Source: SB11 sp943370295 (GTDB taxonomy: Bacteria > Bacteroidota > Bacteroidia > UBA8524). Taken from it: DNA of 64,000 nt. Made by a program: the position numbers and the translations under genes. Of the stretch, positions 23,798 through 31,566 are shown piece by piece (within the stretch, counting starts at the first letter, position 1; every line of letters starts with the position of its first letter). The notes under the pieces were generated by a model that was given only the letters and a program-made list of their open reading frames with translations, had not been told where the DNA came from and searched no databases. The stretch lies in contig CALRQL020000004.1 of the NCBI GenBank assembly GCA_943370295.1, forward strand, positions 186,001 to 250,000. The letters are read 5' to 3'.

Positions 23798-24634
23798 ATG
23801 GGACAGAAAGTTAATCCGATAGGTTTTAGGTTAGGTATAATCAAAGGTTGGGATTCTAACTGGTATGGTGGAAAAACAGCTGCTGATAAACTATTTGAGG
23901 ATGATAAAATCCGCCGCTACCTAAATGCCCGTATTACAAAAGGTGGTATAGCTAAGATTGTTATCGAGCGCACCCTTAAGAGAATCATCATTACTATTCA
24001 CACTTCAAGGCCCGGTATCGTTATTGGTAAAGGTGGCAGTGAGGTTGATAAGATTAAAGAAGAAATCAAGAAACTTACCAAAAAGGATGTTCAAATCAAC
24101 ATTCTTGAAATCAAACGTCCAGAACTGGATGCTGCTTTGGTAGGTGAAAATATTGCCGGACAAATTGAAGCCCGTGTTTCATACAAACGTGCAATTAAAA
24201 CTGCTATCGCATCAACTATGCGTATGGGCGGTGCCGGTATCAAAATTATGATATCAGGTCGTTTGAACGGAGCTGAGATGGCACGTACAGAAGTTTACAA
24301 AGAAGGTCGTACTCCTTTGCACACACTTCGCTCTGATATTGATTATGCTTTAAGCGAAGCACTTACTGTATACGGTAAAATTGGTATCAAAGTATGGATT
24401 TGCCGTGGCGAAGTTTACGGTAAACGTGACCTTTCTCCCAATTTTGTTAGCAACCAAGATCGTGCACCTAAAGGTGATCGTGGTGGCGACCGTCGCGATA
24501 ATCGCGGTGGCGACCGTCGTGACAACCGTGGTGGAGATCGCCGCGATAACCGTGGCGGTGGTGATCGCCGTGGCGGTGGCCAAGGCGGTAACAACCGTGG
24601 TGGTGGAAACAACCGTGGAGGCGGAAGGCGATAG
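23798..24634 (+). CDS. rpsC: 30S ribosomal protein S3 with RGD/N-rich C-terminal tail
   Basis: 278 residues. MGQKVNPIGFRLGIIKGWDS, the KH-domain loop PGIVIGKGGSEVDKIKEEIK and ALSEALTVYGKIGIKVWICR are standard S3; together with S4 and S5 it forms the mRNA entry helicase site. From about residue 226 there is an extra tail of about 53 residues made of three DRRDNRGG repeats and a Gly/Asn/Arg-rich end. In DNA the repeat units are 24 nt, diverged mainly at third positions, so selection acts on the peptide. An in-frame ATG at 23768 overlaps rplV and is rejected. Confidence 0.96.
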   Translation: MGQKVNPIGFRLGIIKGWDSNWYGGKTAADKLFEDDKIRRYLNARITKGGIAKIVIERTLKRIIITIHTSRPGIVIGKGGSEVDKIKEEIKKLTKKDVQINILEIKRPELDAALVGENIAGQIEARVSYKRAIKTAIASTMRMGGAGIKIMISGRLNGAEMARTEVYKEGRTPLHTLRSDIDYALSEALTVYGKIGIKVWICRGEVYGKRDLSPNFVSNQDRAPKGDRGGDRRDNRGGDRRDNRGGDRRDNRGGGDRRGGGQGGNNRGGGNNRGGGRR

Positions 24635-24664
24635 TTAGCAAAAGGATTTTAAAAGACTAAAGAA

Positions 24665-25087
24665 ATGTTACAGCCAAAACGTACAAAATTCAGAAAACAA
24701 CAAAAAGGCAGGGTAAAAGGTATAGCCCAACGCGGACATACCATTGCTTTTGGAACATTTGCCCTTAAAACAATGGAGCCTTCTTGGATAACTGCACGCC
24801 AAATTGAGGCTGCCCGTATTGCCCTTACACGTTTTATGAAACGTGAAGGTAAAGTTTGGATACGCATATTCCCCGATAAACCCGTAACTAAGAAACCTGC
24901 TGAGGTTCGTATGGGTAAAGGTAAGGGTGCGCCAGAATATTGGGTAGCAATTGTTAAACCGGGTACCATTATATTTGAAGCCGAAGGTGTACCAGTAGAT
25001 GTAGCTCAAGAGGCTATGCGTCTTGCCGGACAAAAACTGCCTGTGGCTACTAAATTTGTGGTTAAACACGATTATACCGCTGAATAA
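24665..25087 (+). CDS. rplP: 50S ribosomal protein L16
   Basis: 140 residues; central-protuberance base, contacts A-site tRNA. MLQPKRTKFRKQQKGRVKGI, FGTFALKTMEPSWITARQIE and the loop RMGKGKGAPEYWVAIVKPGT around the arginine that is hydroxylated in some bacteria are conserved. 30 nt after rpsC, 2 nt before rpmC. Confidence 0.98.
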   Translation: MLQPKRTKFRKQQKGRVKGIAQRGHTIAFGTFALKTMEPSWITARQIEAARIALTRFMKREGKVWIRIFPDKPVTKKPAEVRMGKGKGAPEYWVAIVKPGTIIFEAEGVPVDVAQEAMRLAGQKLPVATKFVVKHDYTAE

Positions 25088-25089
25088 TT

Positions 25090-25293
25090 ATGAAAAATAC
25101 AGAGATAAGGCAGCTTTCAACCGTTGACTTGGTTGAAAAACTTAGGGAAGAGAGGGCATTGTTGCAAAAGATGCAATTTAGCCATGCGGTATCGCCCGTA
25201 GAAAACCCTATGAAATTAAAAGCTTCTCGCAAACTTATTGCCCGCTATCTTACAGAGCTTAGCAAAAGGAATAAGGAGCAGCAGGCACAATAA
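25090..25293 (+). CDS. rpmC: 50S ribosomal protein L29
   Basis: 67 residues, two-helix protein near the tunnel exit. LSTVDLVEKLREERALLQKM and VENPMKLKASRKLIARYLTE show the family pattern. Sits 2 nt after rplP and 3 nt before rpsQ. Confidence 0.96.
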   Translation: MKNTEIRQLSTVDLVEKLREERALLQKMQFSHAVSPVENPMKLKASRKLIARYLTELSKRNKEQQAQ

Positions 25294-25296
25294 TTT

Positions 25297-25578
25297 ATGG
25301 AACAGAACATGGAAAACAATACCATAGAGCGCAATATGCGCAAAGAGATTGTGGGTAAAGTAGCCAGCAGCAAGATGGATAAATCTATCGTGGTTACCGT
25401 AGAGCGTAGGATGAAACACAAAAAATACCACAAGTTTGTGAAGAAAACCTTTAAGTTTTATGCCCATGATGAGAAAAACGAATGTCAAGTTAATGACATC
25501 GTTCGCCTGATGGAAACCAGGCCGTTGAGCAAAACCAAACGCTGGCGCTTGGTTGAAATTGTAGAAAAAGCTAAGTAA
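25297..25578 (+). CDS. rpsQ: 30S ribosomal protein S17
   Basis: 93 residues, primary 16S-binding protein. RKEIVGKVASSKMDKSIVVT, VERRMKHKKYHKFVKKTFKF and ETRPLSKTKRWRLVEIV are diagnostic. The N-terminus before RNMRKE is variable; ATG at 25297 is used, but 25309 (MENNTIERN) is also possible. Confidence 0.96.
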   Translation: MEQNMENNTIERNMRKEIVGKVASSKMDKSIVVTVERRMKHKKYHKFVKKTFKFYAHDEKNECQVNDIVRLMETRPLSKTKRWRLVEIVEKAK

Positions 25579-25587
25579 TTAATTAAA

Positions 25588-25956
25588 ATGATACAGCAGG
25601 AATCAAGACTTAAAGTGGCTGATAACAGCGGAGCGAAAGAAGTGCTGTGCATCAGGGTATTGGGCGGAACTAAGAAACGTTATGCCAGTGTTGGCGATAA
25701 AATCGTAGTTTCGGTTAAAGACGCAATGCCCTCTGGCGGTGTAAAAAAAGGTGCCGTTTCTCGCGCAGTTGTTGTTCGTACACGCAAAGAAGTTCGCAGG
25801 CCCGATGGTTCATACATCAGGTTTGATGATAACTCATGTGTGTTGTTAAACTCGCAGGATGAGCCACGCGCTACACGTATATTTGGACCCGTTGCTCGTG
25901 AGCTAAGGGACAAACAATTTATGAAAATAGTATCGTTAGCACCGGAGGTATTATAA
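25588..25956 (+). CDS. rplN: 50S ribosomal protein L14
   Basis: 122 residues; bridge protein and binding site of the silencing factor RsfS. MIQQESRLKVADNSGAKEVL, SVKDAMPSGGVKKGAVSRAV and GPVARELRDKQFMKIVSLAP are diagnostic. The end overlaps a GGAGG used by rplX one nt downstream. Confidence 0.98.
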   Translation: MIQQESRLKVADNSGAKEVLCIRVLGGTKKRYASVGDKIVVSVKDAMPSGGVKKGAVSRAVVVRTRKEVRRPDGSYIRFDDNSCVLLNSQDEPRATRIFGPVARELRDKQFMKIVSLAPEVL

Positions 25957-25957
25957 T

Positions 25958-26305
25958 ATGGAACGTAAATCAAACAAACAGCAAAAGCTGCACGTAAAAA
26001 AAGGCGATACTGTAAAAGTACTTGCCGGTGATGAAAAAGGTAAAAAAGGTCGCGTTATTCGCGTATTGACTGCCACCCAACGTGCCGTAGTAGAAGGTGT
26101 TAACATTGTTACTAAACACCAAAAATCAAGGGCTGCTAACCAACCCGGTACTATTTTGAAGGAGGAAGCTCCTATCCACATCAGCAATTTGATGATTGTT
26201 GATGAGAAAGGGAATGCTACCCGTGTTGGAAGACGCGCCGGTGAAGATGGAAAACTGGTAAGGTTTTCTAAAAAATCAGGCGAAGAAATTAAAGACAATA
26301 ATTAA
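25958..26305 (+). CDS. rplX: 50S ribosomal protein L24
   Basis: 115 residues; assembly initiator. The KOW motif GDTVKVLAGDEKGKKGRVIR, then NIVTKHQKSRAANQPGTILK, identify it. GGAGG at 25944-25948, inside rplN and 9 nt before the ATG, is one of four clear Shine-Dalgarno sites in the cluster. Confidence 0.97.
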   Translation: MERKSNKQQKLHVKKGDTVKVLAGDEKGKKGRVIRVLTATQRAVVEGVNIVTKHQKSRAANQPGTILKEEAPIHISNLMIVDEKGNATRVGRRAGEDGKLVRFSKKSGEEIKDNN

Positions 26306-26319
26306 TAAGAGCGAACGAT

Positions 26320-26871
26320 ATGTATAACCCACGTTTAAAAGAGCATTACGATAGCAAAGTAAGGCCTGCCCTAACTGAGAAGTTTGGGTACAAAAACGTA
26401 ATGGAAGTTCCCAAACTGCTTAAGATTTGTATTAATCAGGGTGTGGGTGCTGCTGTTGCTGATAAAAAGCTGGTTGATTCAGCCGTTGCTGAAATGACTT
26501 TGATAGCCGGCCAAAAAGCCGTTCCTACAAAATCAAAGAAAGCGATTTCTAACTTCAAACTTCGTGAGAATATGCCTATTGGTGCAAGGGTAACCCTACG
26601 CCGTGAGCAGATGTACGAATTTTTGGATAGGTTGATTTCTACCGCATTACCTCGTGTACGTGATTTCGGCGGCTTAGCTGTTAAAGGCTTCGACGGTCGT
26701 GGTAACTACACCTTGGGTATCACCGAACAAATTATCTTTCCTGAGATAAATATTGACAAAACCAACCGTATTAATGGTATGGACATTACTTTTGTAACAA
26801 ATGCAAAAACTGATGTTGAATGCCTTGAACTGTTGAAGCAATTCGGGTTTCCATTTAAAAACGCTGAGTAA
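26320..26871 (+). CDS. rplE: 50S ribosomal protein L5
   Basis: 183 residues; binds 5S rRNA and contacts P-site tRNA. LLKICINQGVGAAVADKKLV, VPTKSKKAISNFKLRENMPI and RDFGGLAVKGFDGRGNYTLG are diagnostic. Nine nt before rpsN; length is standard. Confidence 0.98.
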   Translation: MYNPRLKEHYDSKVRPALTEKFGYKNVMEVPKLLKICINQGVGAAVADKKLVDSAVAEMTLIAGQKAVPTKSKKAISNFKLRENMPIGARVTLRREQMYEFLDRLISTALPRVRDFGGLAVKGFDGRGNYTLGITEQIIFPEINIDKTNRINGMDITFVTNAKTDVECLELLKQFGFPFKNAE

Positions 26872-26880
26872 TAAAATACA

Positions 26881-27150
26881 ATGGCTAAAGAATCAATAAA
26901 AGCAAGACAACGCAAACGCGAACGTTTGGTAGCTACTTACGCAGATAAGCGTAAAGCACTTAAAGAAGCCGGAGATTACGAAGGTCTTCAAAAATTACCC
27001 CGTAACTCTGCTCCGGTTCGTTTGCGCAACCGTTGCAATATCACTGGCAAGCCCCGTGGTTATGTAAGGATGTTCGGCATTTGCCGTAACCAATTCCGCG
27101 AAATGGCCCTTAAGGGTATGATTCCGGGTGTTACCAAAGCAAGTTGGTAA
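26881..27150 (+). CDS. rpsN: 30S ribosomal protein S14, zinc-free form
   Basis: 89 residues. MAKESIKARQRKRERLVATY and SAPVRLRNRCNITGKPRGYV, then FGICRNQFREMALKGMIPGV, show a C-minus S14: only isolated cysteines remain, with no paired CxxC motifs, so no zinc site. A 50-nt gap precedes rpsH. Confidence 0.97.
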   Translation: MAKESIKARQRKRERLVATYADKRKALKEAGDYEGLQKLPRNSAPVRLRNRCNITGKPRGYVRMFGICRNQFREMALKGMIPGVTKASW

Positions 27151-27200
27151 TACTCAGGATATCGGTTTTATGTTTAACATATTTTAAGAGATAGAATAAA

Positions 27201-27596
27201 ATGACTGATCCAATTTCAGATTACCTCACCAGGTTGAGGAATGCGATAAAAGCAAACCATCGCATTGTAGAGATACCCTCTTCAAAACTAAAGAAAGAGA
27301 TAACTAGGGTACTTTACGAAAAAGGGTACATCTTAAACTACAAGTTTGAAGATGACCAAATCCCCGGCGTAATCAAAATCGCCCTAAAATACAATCCAGT
27401 ATCTAAAGCTCCGGCAATCCGCTCATTGCGTAGGATTAGCAAGCCCGGTTTAAGGCAGTATGCAAAATCAGATGCTTTGCCAAGGGTAATCAACGGCTTA
27501 GGTATAGCTATAATTTCAACTTCTAAAGGTGTAATGACTGATAAAGAAGCACGCCTAAACAACGTGGGTGGCGAGGTAATTTGTTATGTGTACTAA
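27201..27596 (+). CDS. rpsH: 30S ribosomal protein S8
   Basis: 131 residues; central-domain assembly protein, translational repressor of spc in E. coli. MTDPISDYLTRLRNAIKANH, SLRRISKPGLRQYAK and the C-terminal ISTSKGVMTDKEARLNNVGG are diagnostic. Confidence 0.98.
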   Translation: MTDPISDYLTRLRNAIKANHRIVEIPSSKLKKEITRVLYEKGYILNYKFEDDQIPGVIKIALKYNPVSKAPAIRSLRRISKPGLRQYAKSDALPRVINGLGIAIISTSKGVMTDKEARLNNVGGEVICYVY

Positions 27597-27617
27597 TTTT
27601 AAAGGAGAAAAAGAGAA

Positions 27618-28175
27618 ATGTCACGTATAGGAAAATCACCCGTCAAACTTCCACAAGGTGTTGAAGTTAAAGTTAGCGACAAAAACGAAATTTCTGTAAA
27701 AGGTCCTATGGGTACTCTTACCCAAAAAGTTGACCCAGATATAACTGTTAGTGTAGAAGATGGTCAGGTAGTTCTTACCCGCCCCACCGAACAAAAACGC
27801 CACAAAGCAATGCACGGTTTGTACCGTTCTTTGATTAATAACATGGTAATTGGTGTGAGCAAAGGCTACGAAACCAAACAAGAATTAGTGGGTGTGGGTT
27901 ACAAAGCCTCAAATGATGGTCAAATACTTTCACTGTCACTTGGATATTCGCATGAGATTTATCTGCAAATACCTGATGAAGTGAAAATAGCCACTGAAAC
28001 CGTAAAAGGTAAAAACCCAACAGTTACTTTAAAATCTGCCGATAAGCAACTTATCGGGCACATTGCTGCCAAAATCCGCAGCTTGCGTAAACCAGAACCA
28101 TACAAAGGTAAAGGTATCAAGTTCGAAGGTGAAGTATTGAGGCGTAAAGCTGGTAAGTCGGCAGGTAAAAAATAA
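27618..28175 (+). CDS. rplF: 50S ribosomal protein L6
   Basis: 185 residues; near the factor-binding site. MSRIGKSPVKLPQGVEVKVS, TRPTEQKRHKAMHGLYRSLI, NMVIGVSKGYETKQELVGVG and KPEPYKGKGIKFEGEVLRRK are diagnostic. AAGGAG at 27602-27607, 10 nt before the ATG, is a clear Shine-Dalgarno site. Confidence 0.98.
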   Translation: MSRIGKSPVKLPQGVEVKVSDKNEISVKGPMGTLTQKVDPDITVSVEDGQVVLTRPTEQKRHKAMHGLYRSLINNMVIGVSKGYETKQELVGVGYKASNDGQILSLSLGYSHEIYLQIPDEVKIATETVKGKNPTVTLKSADKQLIGHIAAKIRSLRKPEPYKGKGIKFEGEVLRRKAGKSAGKK

Positions 28176-28205
28176 CCATTAACAGCAAAAAGAGAGTAAA
28201 AAACA

Positions 28206-28562
28206 ATGGCAACTAATAAACAAGCGCGCCGCTTAAAACTTAAAAAAAGCATACGCAGCAGGGTTGAAGGAACCGCAGAACGCCCAAGGCTTTCAGTATT
28301 CCGTAGCAACAGCCAGATATATGCACAGTTGATAAACGATATTGATGGCAACACTATTGTTGCGGCTTCATCTCGTATTGATGCGGTTAACAACGCAAAA
28401 ATAACAAAGGTTGAAAAGGCCTTTATGGTAGGCAAAGAGTTGGCTGATAAAGCCAAACAAGCCGGAATAATAAAAGTAGTATTTGACAGGAACGGATACC
28501 TGTATCACGGCCGCGTGAAGAGCTTGGCTGATGGTGCTAGGGAAGGGGGGCTTGAATTTTAA
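28206..28562 (+). CDS. rplR: 50S ribosomal protein L18
   Basis: 118 residues; 5S rRNA binder. RRLKLKKSIRSRVEGTAERP, LSVFRSNSQIYAQLINDIDG and VFDRNGYLYHGRVKSLADGA are diagnostic. 30 nt after rplF, 12 nt before rpsE. Confidence 0.98.
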   Translation: MATNKQARRLKLKKSIRSRVEGTAERPRLSVFRSNSQIYAQLINDIDGNTIVAASSRIDAVNNAKITKVEKAFMVGKELADKAKQAGIIKVVFDRNGYLYHGRVKSLADGAREGGLEF

Positions 28563-28574
28563 TAAATTACGAAG

Positions 28575-29093
28575 ATGGTAAAAGCAACAGTAAAAAAAGT
28601 ACGTCAAAGCGACCTTGAACTTAAAGAAAAGGTTGTAGCTATAAACCGTGTAGCGAAAGTTACCAAAGGTGGCCGCACATTTAGCTTCTCAGCCATTGTG
28701 GTTGTAGGCGATGGACAAGGTATAGTTGGATTTGGCTTAGGTAAAGCTGGCGAGGTAACCGATGCGATAAGCAAAGGTGTTGAAGACGCTAAGAAAAACC
28801 TTATAAAAGTACCCATTATTAATGGTACTGTGCCTCATGAGCAATATGGTAAGTTTGGTGGTGGTCTTGTATTTCTAAAACCAGCTTCACATGGTACCGG
28901 TGTAATTGCCGGTGGTGCGATGCGTGCCGTTTTAGAAAGTGCCGGTATCACTGACGTTTTGGCAAAATCTAAACGTTCATCAAACCCTCACAACGTTGTG
29001 AAGGCTACTATTGACGCACTTGTGAAAATGCGCGACCCTTTTACCGTGGCGCAACACAGGGGACTTGGTTTGAAACGTGTGTTTAACGGTTAA
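28575..29093 (+). CDS. rpsE: 30S ribosomal protein S5
   Basis: 172 residues; fidelity protein at the mRNA entry. KVTKGGRTFSFSAIVVVGDG in the N-terminal RNA-binding domain, GKAGEVTDAISKGVEDAKKN and LAKSKRSSNPHNVVKATIDA are diagnostic. The spectinomycin-site loop (VTKGGRTFSFSA) is wild type. Confidence 0.98.
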   Translation: MVKATVKKVRQSDLELKEKVVAINRVAKVTKGGRTFSFSAIVVVGDGQGIVGFGLGKAGEVTDAISKGVEDAKKNLIKVPIINGTVPHEQYGKFGGGLVFLKPASHGTGVIAGGAMRAVLESAGITDVLAKSKRSSNPHNVVKATIDALVKMRDPFTVAQHRGLGLKRVFNG

Positions 29094-29111
29094 TCATCAG
29101 GAGGAAAAATC

Positions 29112-29291
29112 ATGTCAAAAATTAAAATCACACAAGTAAAATCAATCATCGATAGGTCGGAAAGGCAGAAAAAGACTATGCAAGCATTAGGTTTGCGTAA
29201 GATGAACCAGACCGTTGAGCACGATGAAACCCCAGCCATATTAGGTATGGTTGAGAAAGTGAAACATTTGGTAAAAGTAGAAACAGTTTAA
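29112..29291 (+). CDS. rpmD: 50S ribosomal protein L30
   Basis: 59 residues (MSKIKITQVKSIIDRSERQK, then MQALGLRKMNQTVEHDETPA). The fold and the LGLRK motif are those of L30. Too short for a 60-residue cutoff. AGGAGG at 29099-29104, 7 nt before the ATG, is a strong Shine-Dalgarno site. Lies between rpsE and rplO, where it belongs. Confidence 0.97.
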   Translation: MSKIKITQVKSIIDRSERQKKTMQALGLRKMNQTVEHDETPAILGMVEKVKHLVKVETV

Positions 29292-29295
29292 AACA

Positions 29296-29769
29296 ATGAG
29301 ATTACATACACTAAAACCTGCTGAAGGTTCTATAAAAAGAGAAAAGCGTATTGGTCGTGGTACAGGCTCTGGCCGTGGTGGCACTTCAACACGTGGTCAC
29401 AAAGGTGCCCAGTCTCGTAGCGGTAACAGCCGCAAAAAAGGTTTCGAAGGCGGTCAGATGCCTTTGCAACGTCGTATGCCTAAGTTCGGCTTTAAAAACC
29501 CATTTAGGGTTGAGTACAAGGTATTTAACTTAAGCCAACTTCAAGAGATTGCTGATAAGCACAACCTTAAGTCAATTGATTTTGATACGCTTAAAAAACA
29601 CCGTTTAGTTCAAAAAACTGATTTGGTGAAAGTTTTAGGTCGTGGCGAATTGAAAGCTGCGCTTGAGGTTAAAGCTCATGCTTTTTCTGATACTGCAAAA
29701 AAGGCTATCGAATCTGCCGGAGGTACCGCCCATGAGGTAAAACCGCATGCTGAGAAAAAAGATATTTAA
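29296..29769 (+). CDS. rplO: 50S ribosomal protein L15
   Basis: 157 residues. MRLHTLKPAEGSIKREKRIG, GRGTGSGRGGTSTRGHKGAQ, GGQMPLQRRMPKFGFKNPF are diagnostic. The C-terminal tail contains SAGGTAHEVKPHAEKKDI. Directly after the stop the same frame encodes SAGGTEHTA and then a second stop at 29797-29799, suggesting that part of the tail was duplicated and then cut off. Four nt after rpmD. Confidence 0.97.
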   Translation: MRLHTLKPAEGSIKREKRIGRGTGSGRGGTSTRGHKGAQSRSGNSRKKGFEGGQMPLQRRMPKFGFKNPFRVEYKVFNLSQLQEIADKHNLKSIDFDTLKKHRLVQKTDLVKVLGRGELKAALEVKAHAFSDTAKKAIESAGGTAHEVKPHAEKKDI

Positions 29770-29802
29770 TCTGCTGGAGGAACCGAGCATACTGCATAAT
29801 CG

Positions 29803-31140
29803 ATGAAAAAAATTATAACCAAGCTAAAACAAATCTGGAGCATAGACGACCTGAGGATTCGTATTATAAATACCCTTGGTCTATTGCTTATATACCGAAT
29901 AGGTTCATTTATCACCCTACCCGGTATCGACCCTAATGAGTTGGGAAATCTTGCTGAACAAGGTTCAGGTGGTCTTTTTGGCCTATTGAACATGTTTGCA
30001 GGCGGCGCATTTTCTCGTGCATCAATATTTGCACTGGGTATTATGCCATACATTTCTGCATCTATCATTGTGCAGTTATTAACGGTGGCGGTGCCTTATT
30101 TCCAACGTATGCAGAAAGAGGGCGAAGATGGACGTAATAAAATGAATCAGATAACTCGTTATCTAACCATTATTGTTACTGCCTTGCAATCAATAGCATA
30201 CCTAACTAATCTACAAAGTGAAGTTGGTACAGCTATCTACAACCCCGGTGTTTGGTTTAGTATCACTTCAGTGGTTATAATGATTGCCGGTACCATGTTT
30301 GTAATGTGGCTTGGTGAGCGTATTACTGATAAAGGTTTGGGTAATGGTATTTCACTTATCATCATGGTGGGTATTATATCACGTTTCCCCGGCTCTTTAT
30401 TCTCTGAGATAGGCTTTAAGTTTGATGGTAAAGGCGGAGGTTTGGTAATTTTCTTGGTAGAAATGTTTGCCCTTATATCTGTGATAGCAATTGTTATCAT
30501 GTTGGTACAAGGTACACGTAAAATACCTGTAAACTATGCTAAACGTGTACAAGGTAACAGGCAATTCGGCGGCATGCGCCAATACCTTCCAATGAAGGTA
30601 AACGCAACCGGTGTAATGCCAATCATCTTTGCGCAAGCTCTTATGTTCATCCCTATTACCGTAGCACAATTCCTTTCTGATTCTGAAGTTGGTTATTTCT
30701 TACAAGTATTTTCAGATAATACTTCATTGGCCTATAACCTAACATTTGCCTTATTGATTATCGTGTTCACATACTTCTACACAGCTATTACGGTTAACCC
30801 CACACAAATAGCTGATGATTTGAAAAAGAACAACGGTTTCATACCCGGTATCAAGCCTGGCAAAAACACATCAGATTTCATTGATAACGTAATGTCGCGC
30901 ATTACACTACCAGGTTCACTTTTCTTAGCTTTGGTAGCTATATTCCCCTCAATAGCCATCATTTTGGGTGTAAACAACCAGTTTGCTGACTTTTTTGGAG
31001 GTACATCACTACTAATTATGGTGGGTGTTGTTTTAGATACACTGCAGCAGATAGAGAGCCATTTGTTGATGCGCCACTACGACGGATTTGTTAAATCAGG
31101 CATTAAAGGCCGATCGGTTCCACAAACTCCAACAATGTAA
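29803..31140 (+). CDS. secY: Preprotein translocase subunit SecY
   Basis: 445 residues with ten membrane helices, the channel of the Sec translocon. PGIDPNELGNLAEQGSGGLF in the first loop (plug region), the LGIMPYISASIIVQLL helix, QGTRKIPVNYAKRVQ in the ribosome-docking loop and LKKNNGFIPGIKPGKNTSDF are typical. GGAGG at 29776-29780 is 22 nt from the ATG, too far to act as its ribosome site; it belongs to the duplicated rplO tail. Confidence 0.98.
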   Translation: MKKIITKLKQIWSIDDLRIRIINTLGLLLIYRIGSFITLPGIDPNELGNLAEQGSGGLFGLLNMFAGGAFSRASIFALGIMPYISASIIVQLLTVAVPYFQRMQKEGEDGRNKMNQITRYLTIIVTALQSIAYLTNLQSEVGTAIYNPGVWFSITSVVIMIAGTMFVMWLGERITDKGLGNGISLIIMVGIISRFPGSLFSEIGFKFDGKGGGLVIFLVEMFALISVIAIVIMLVQGTRKIPVNYAKRVQGNRQFGGMRQYLPMKVNATGVMPIIFAQALMFIPITVAQFLSDSEVGYFLQVFSDNTSLAYNLTFALLIIVFTYFYTAITVNPTQIADDLKKNNGFIPGIKPGKNTSDFIDNVMSRITLPGSLFLALVAIFPSIAIILGVNNQFADFFGGTSLLIMVGVVLDTLQQIESHLLMRHYDGFVKSGIKGRSVPQTPTM

Positions 31141-31150
31141 TTATTTAATA

Positions 31151-31182
31151 TTTGTTAATATAAAGTAAAAAATATATTTTTG
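31151..31182 (+). promoter_or_regulatory. Internal promoter ahead of infA
   Basis: -33 TTTG at 31151-31154, 20 nt, perfect -7 TATTTTTG at 31175-31182. It sits right after the secY stop and would drive infA-rpmJ-rpsM-rpsK-rpsD-rpoA-rplQ as a second unit, starting near 31188. Confidence 0.8.
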
Positions 31183-31207
31183 CAGCCCATTTTAAAAACG
31201 CTTTAAG

Positions 31208-31426
31208 TTGGCAAAACAACCTTCAATAAAACAAGACGGTGTAATAACCGAAGCACTTTCGAACGCTATGTTCAGGGTGCAATTAGAGAACGGACACGAG
31301 ATTATTGCCACTATTTCGGGCAAAATGAGGATGCACTATATAAAAATATTACCCGGTGACAAAGTGCAGGTGGAAATGTCGCCCTACGATTTATCGAGGG
31401 GCAGGATATGTTACCGTTATAAATAA
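31208..31426 (+). CDS. infA: Translation initiation factor IF-1, TTG start
   Basis: 72 residues, the full family length: AKQPSIKQDGVITEALSNAM, FRVQLENGHEIIATISGKMR, MHYIKILPGDKVQVEMSPYD. IF-1 blocks the A site during initiation. The conserved MAKQ start is encoded by TTG at 31208; the first in-frame ATG is at residue 21, inside the conserved OB fold, so TTG must be the start. A dedicated promoter precedes it. A weak start codon on an initiation-factor gene may be a regulatory device. Confidence 0.96.
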   Translation: MAKQPSIKQDGVITEALSNAMFRVQLENGHEIIATISGKMRMHYIKILPGDKVQVEMSPYDLSRGRICYRYK

Positions 31427-31443
31427 GAAGTAACTTTACTAAA

Positions 31444-31560
31444 ATGAAAGTAAGACCCTCAATAAAAAAACGCAGCAGCGATTGCAAGATTGTACGTCGC
31501 AAGGGTAAGCTGTTTGTAATTAACAAAAAGAACCCCAAATACAAACAAAGACAAGGATAA
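31444..31560 (+). CDS. rpmJ: 50S ribosomal protein L36, zinc-free form
   Basis: 38 residues: MKVRPSIKKRSSDCKIVRRK, then GKLFVINKKNPKYKQRQG. Only one cysteine of the usual four-ligand zinc site remains, so this is the C-minus form. Too short for a 60-residue cutoff; position between infA and rpsM is standard. Confidence 0.97.
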   Translation: MKVRPSIKKRSSDCKIVRRKGKLFVINKKNPKYKQRQG

Positions 31561-31566
31561 TTATTT

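Noticed and set aside
24350..24638. Open frames overlapping the end of rpsC on both strands
   Set aside because: They are shadows of the GC-rich DRRDNRGG repeat region; low-complexity translations and no start signals.
29776..29780. GGAGG as secY ribosome-binding site
   Set aside because: It is 22 nt from the ATG and is part of the duplicated rplO tail.
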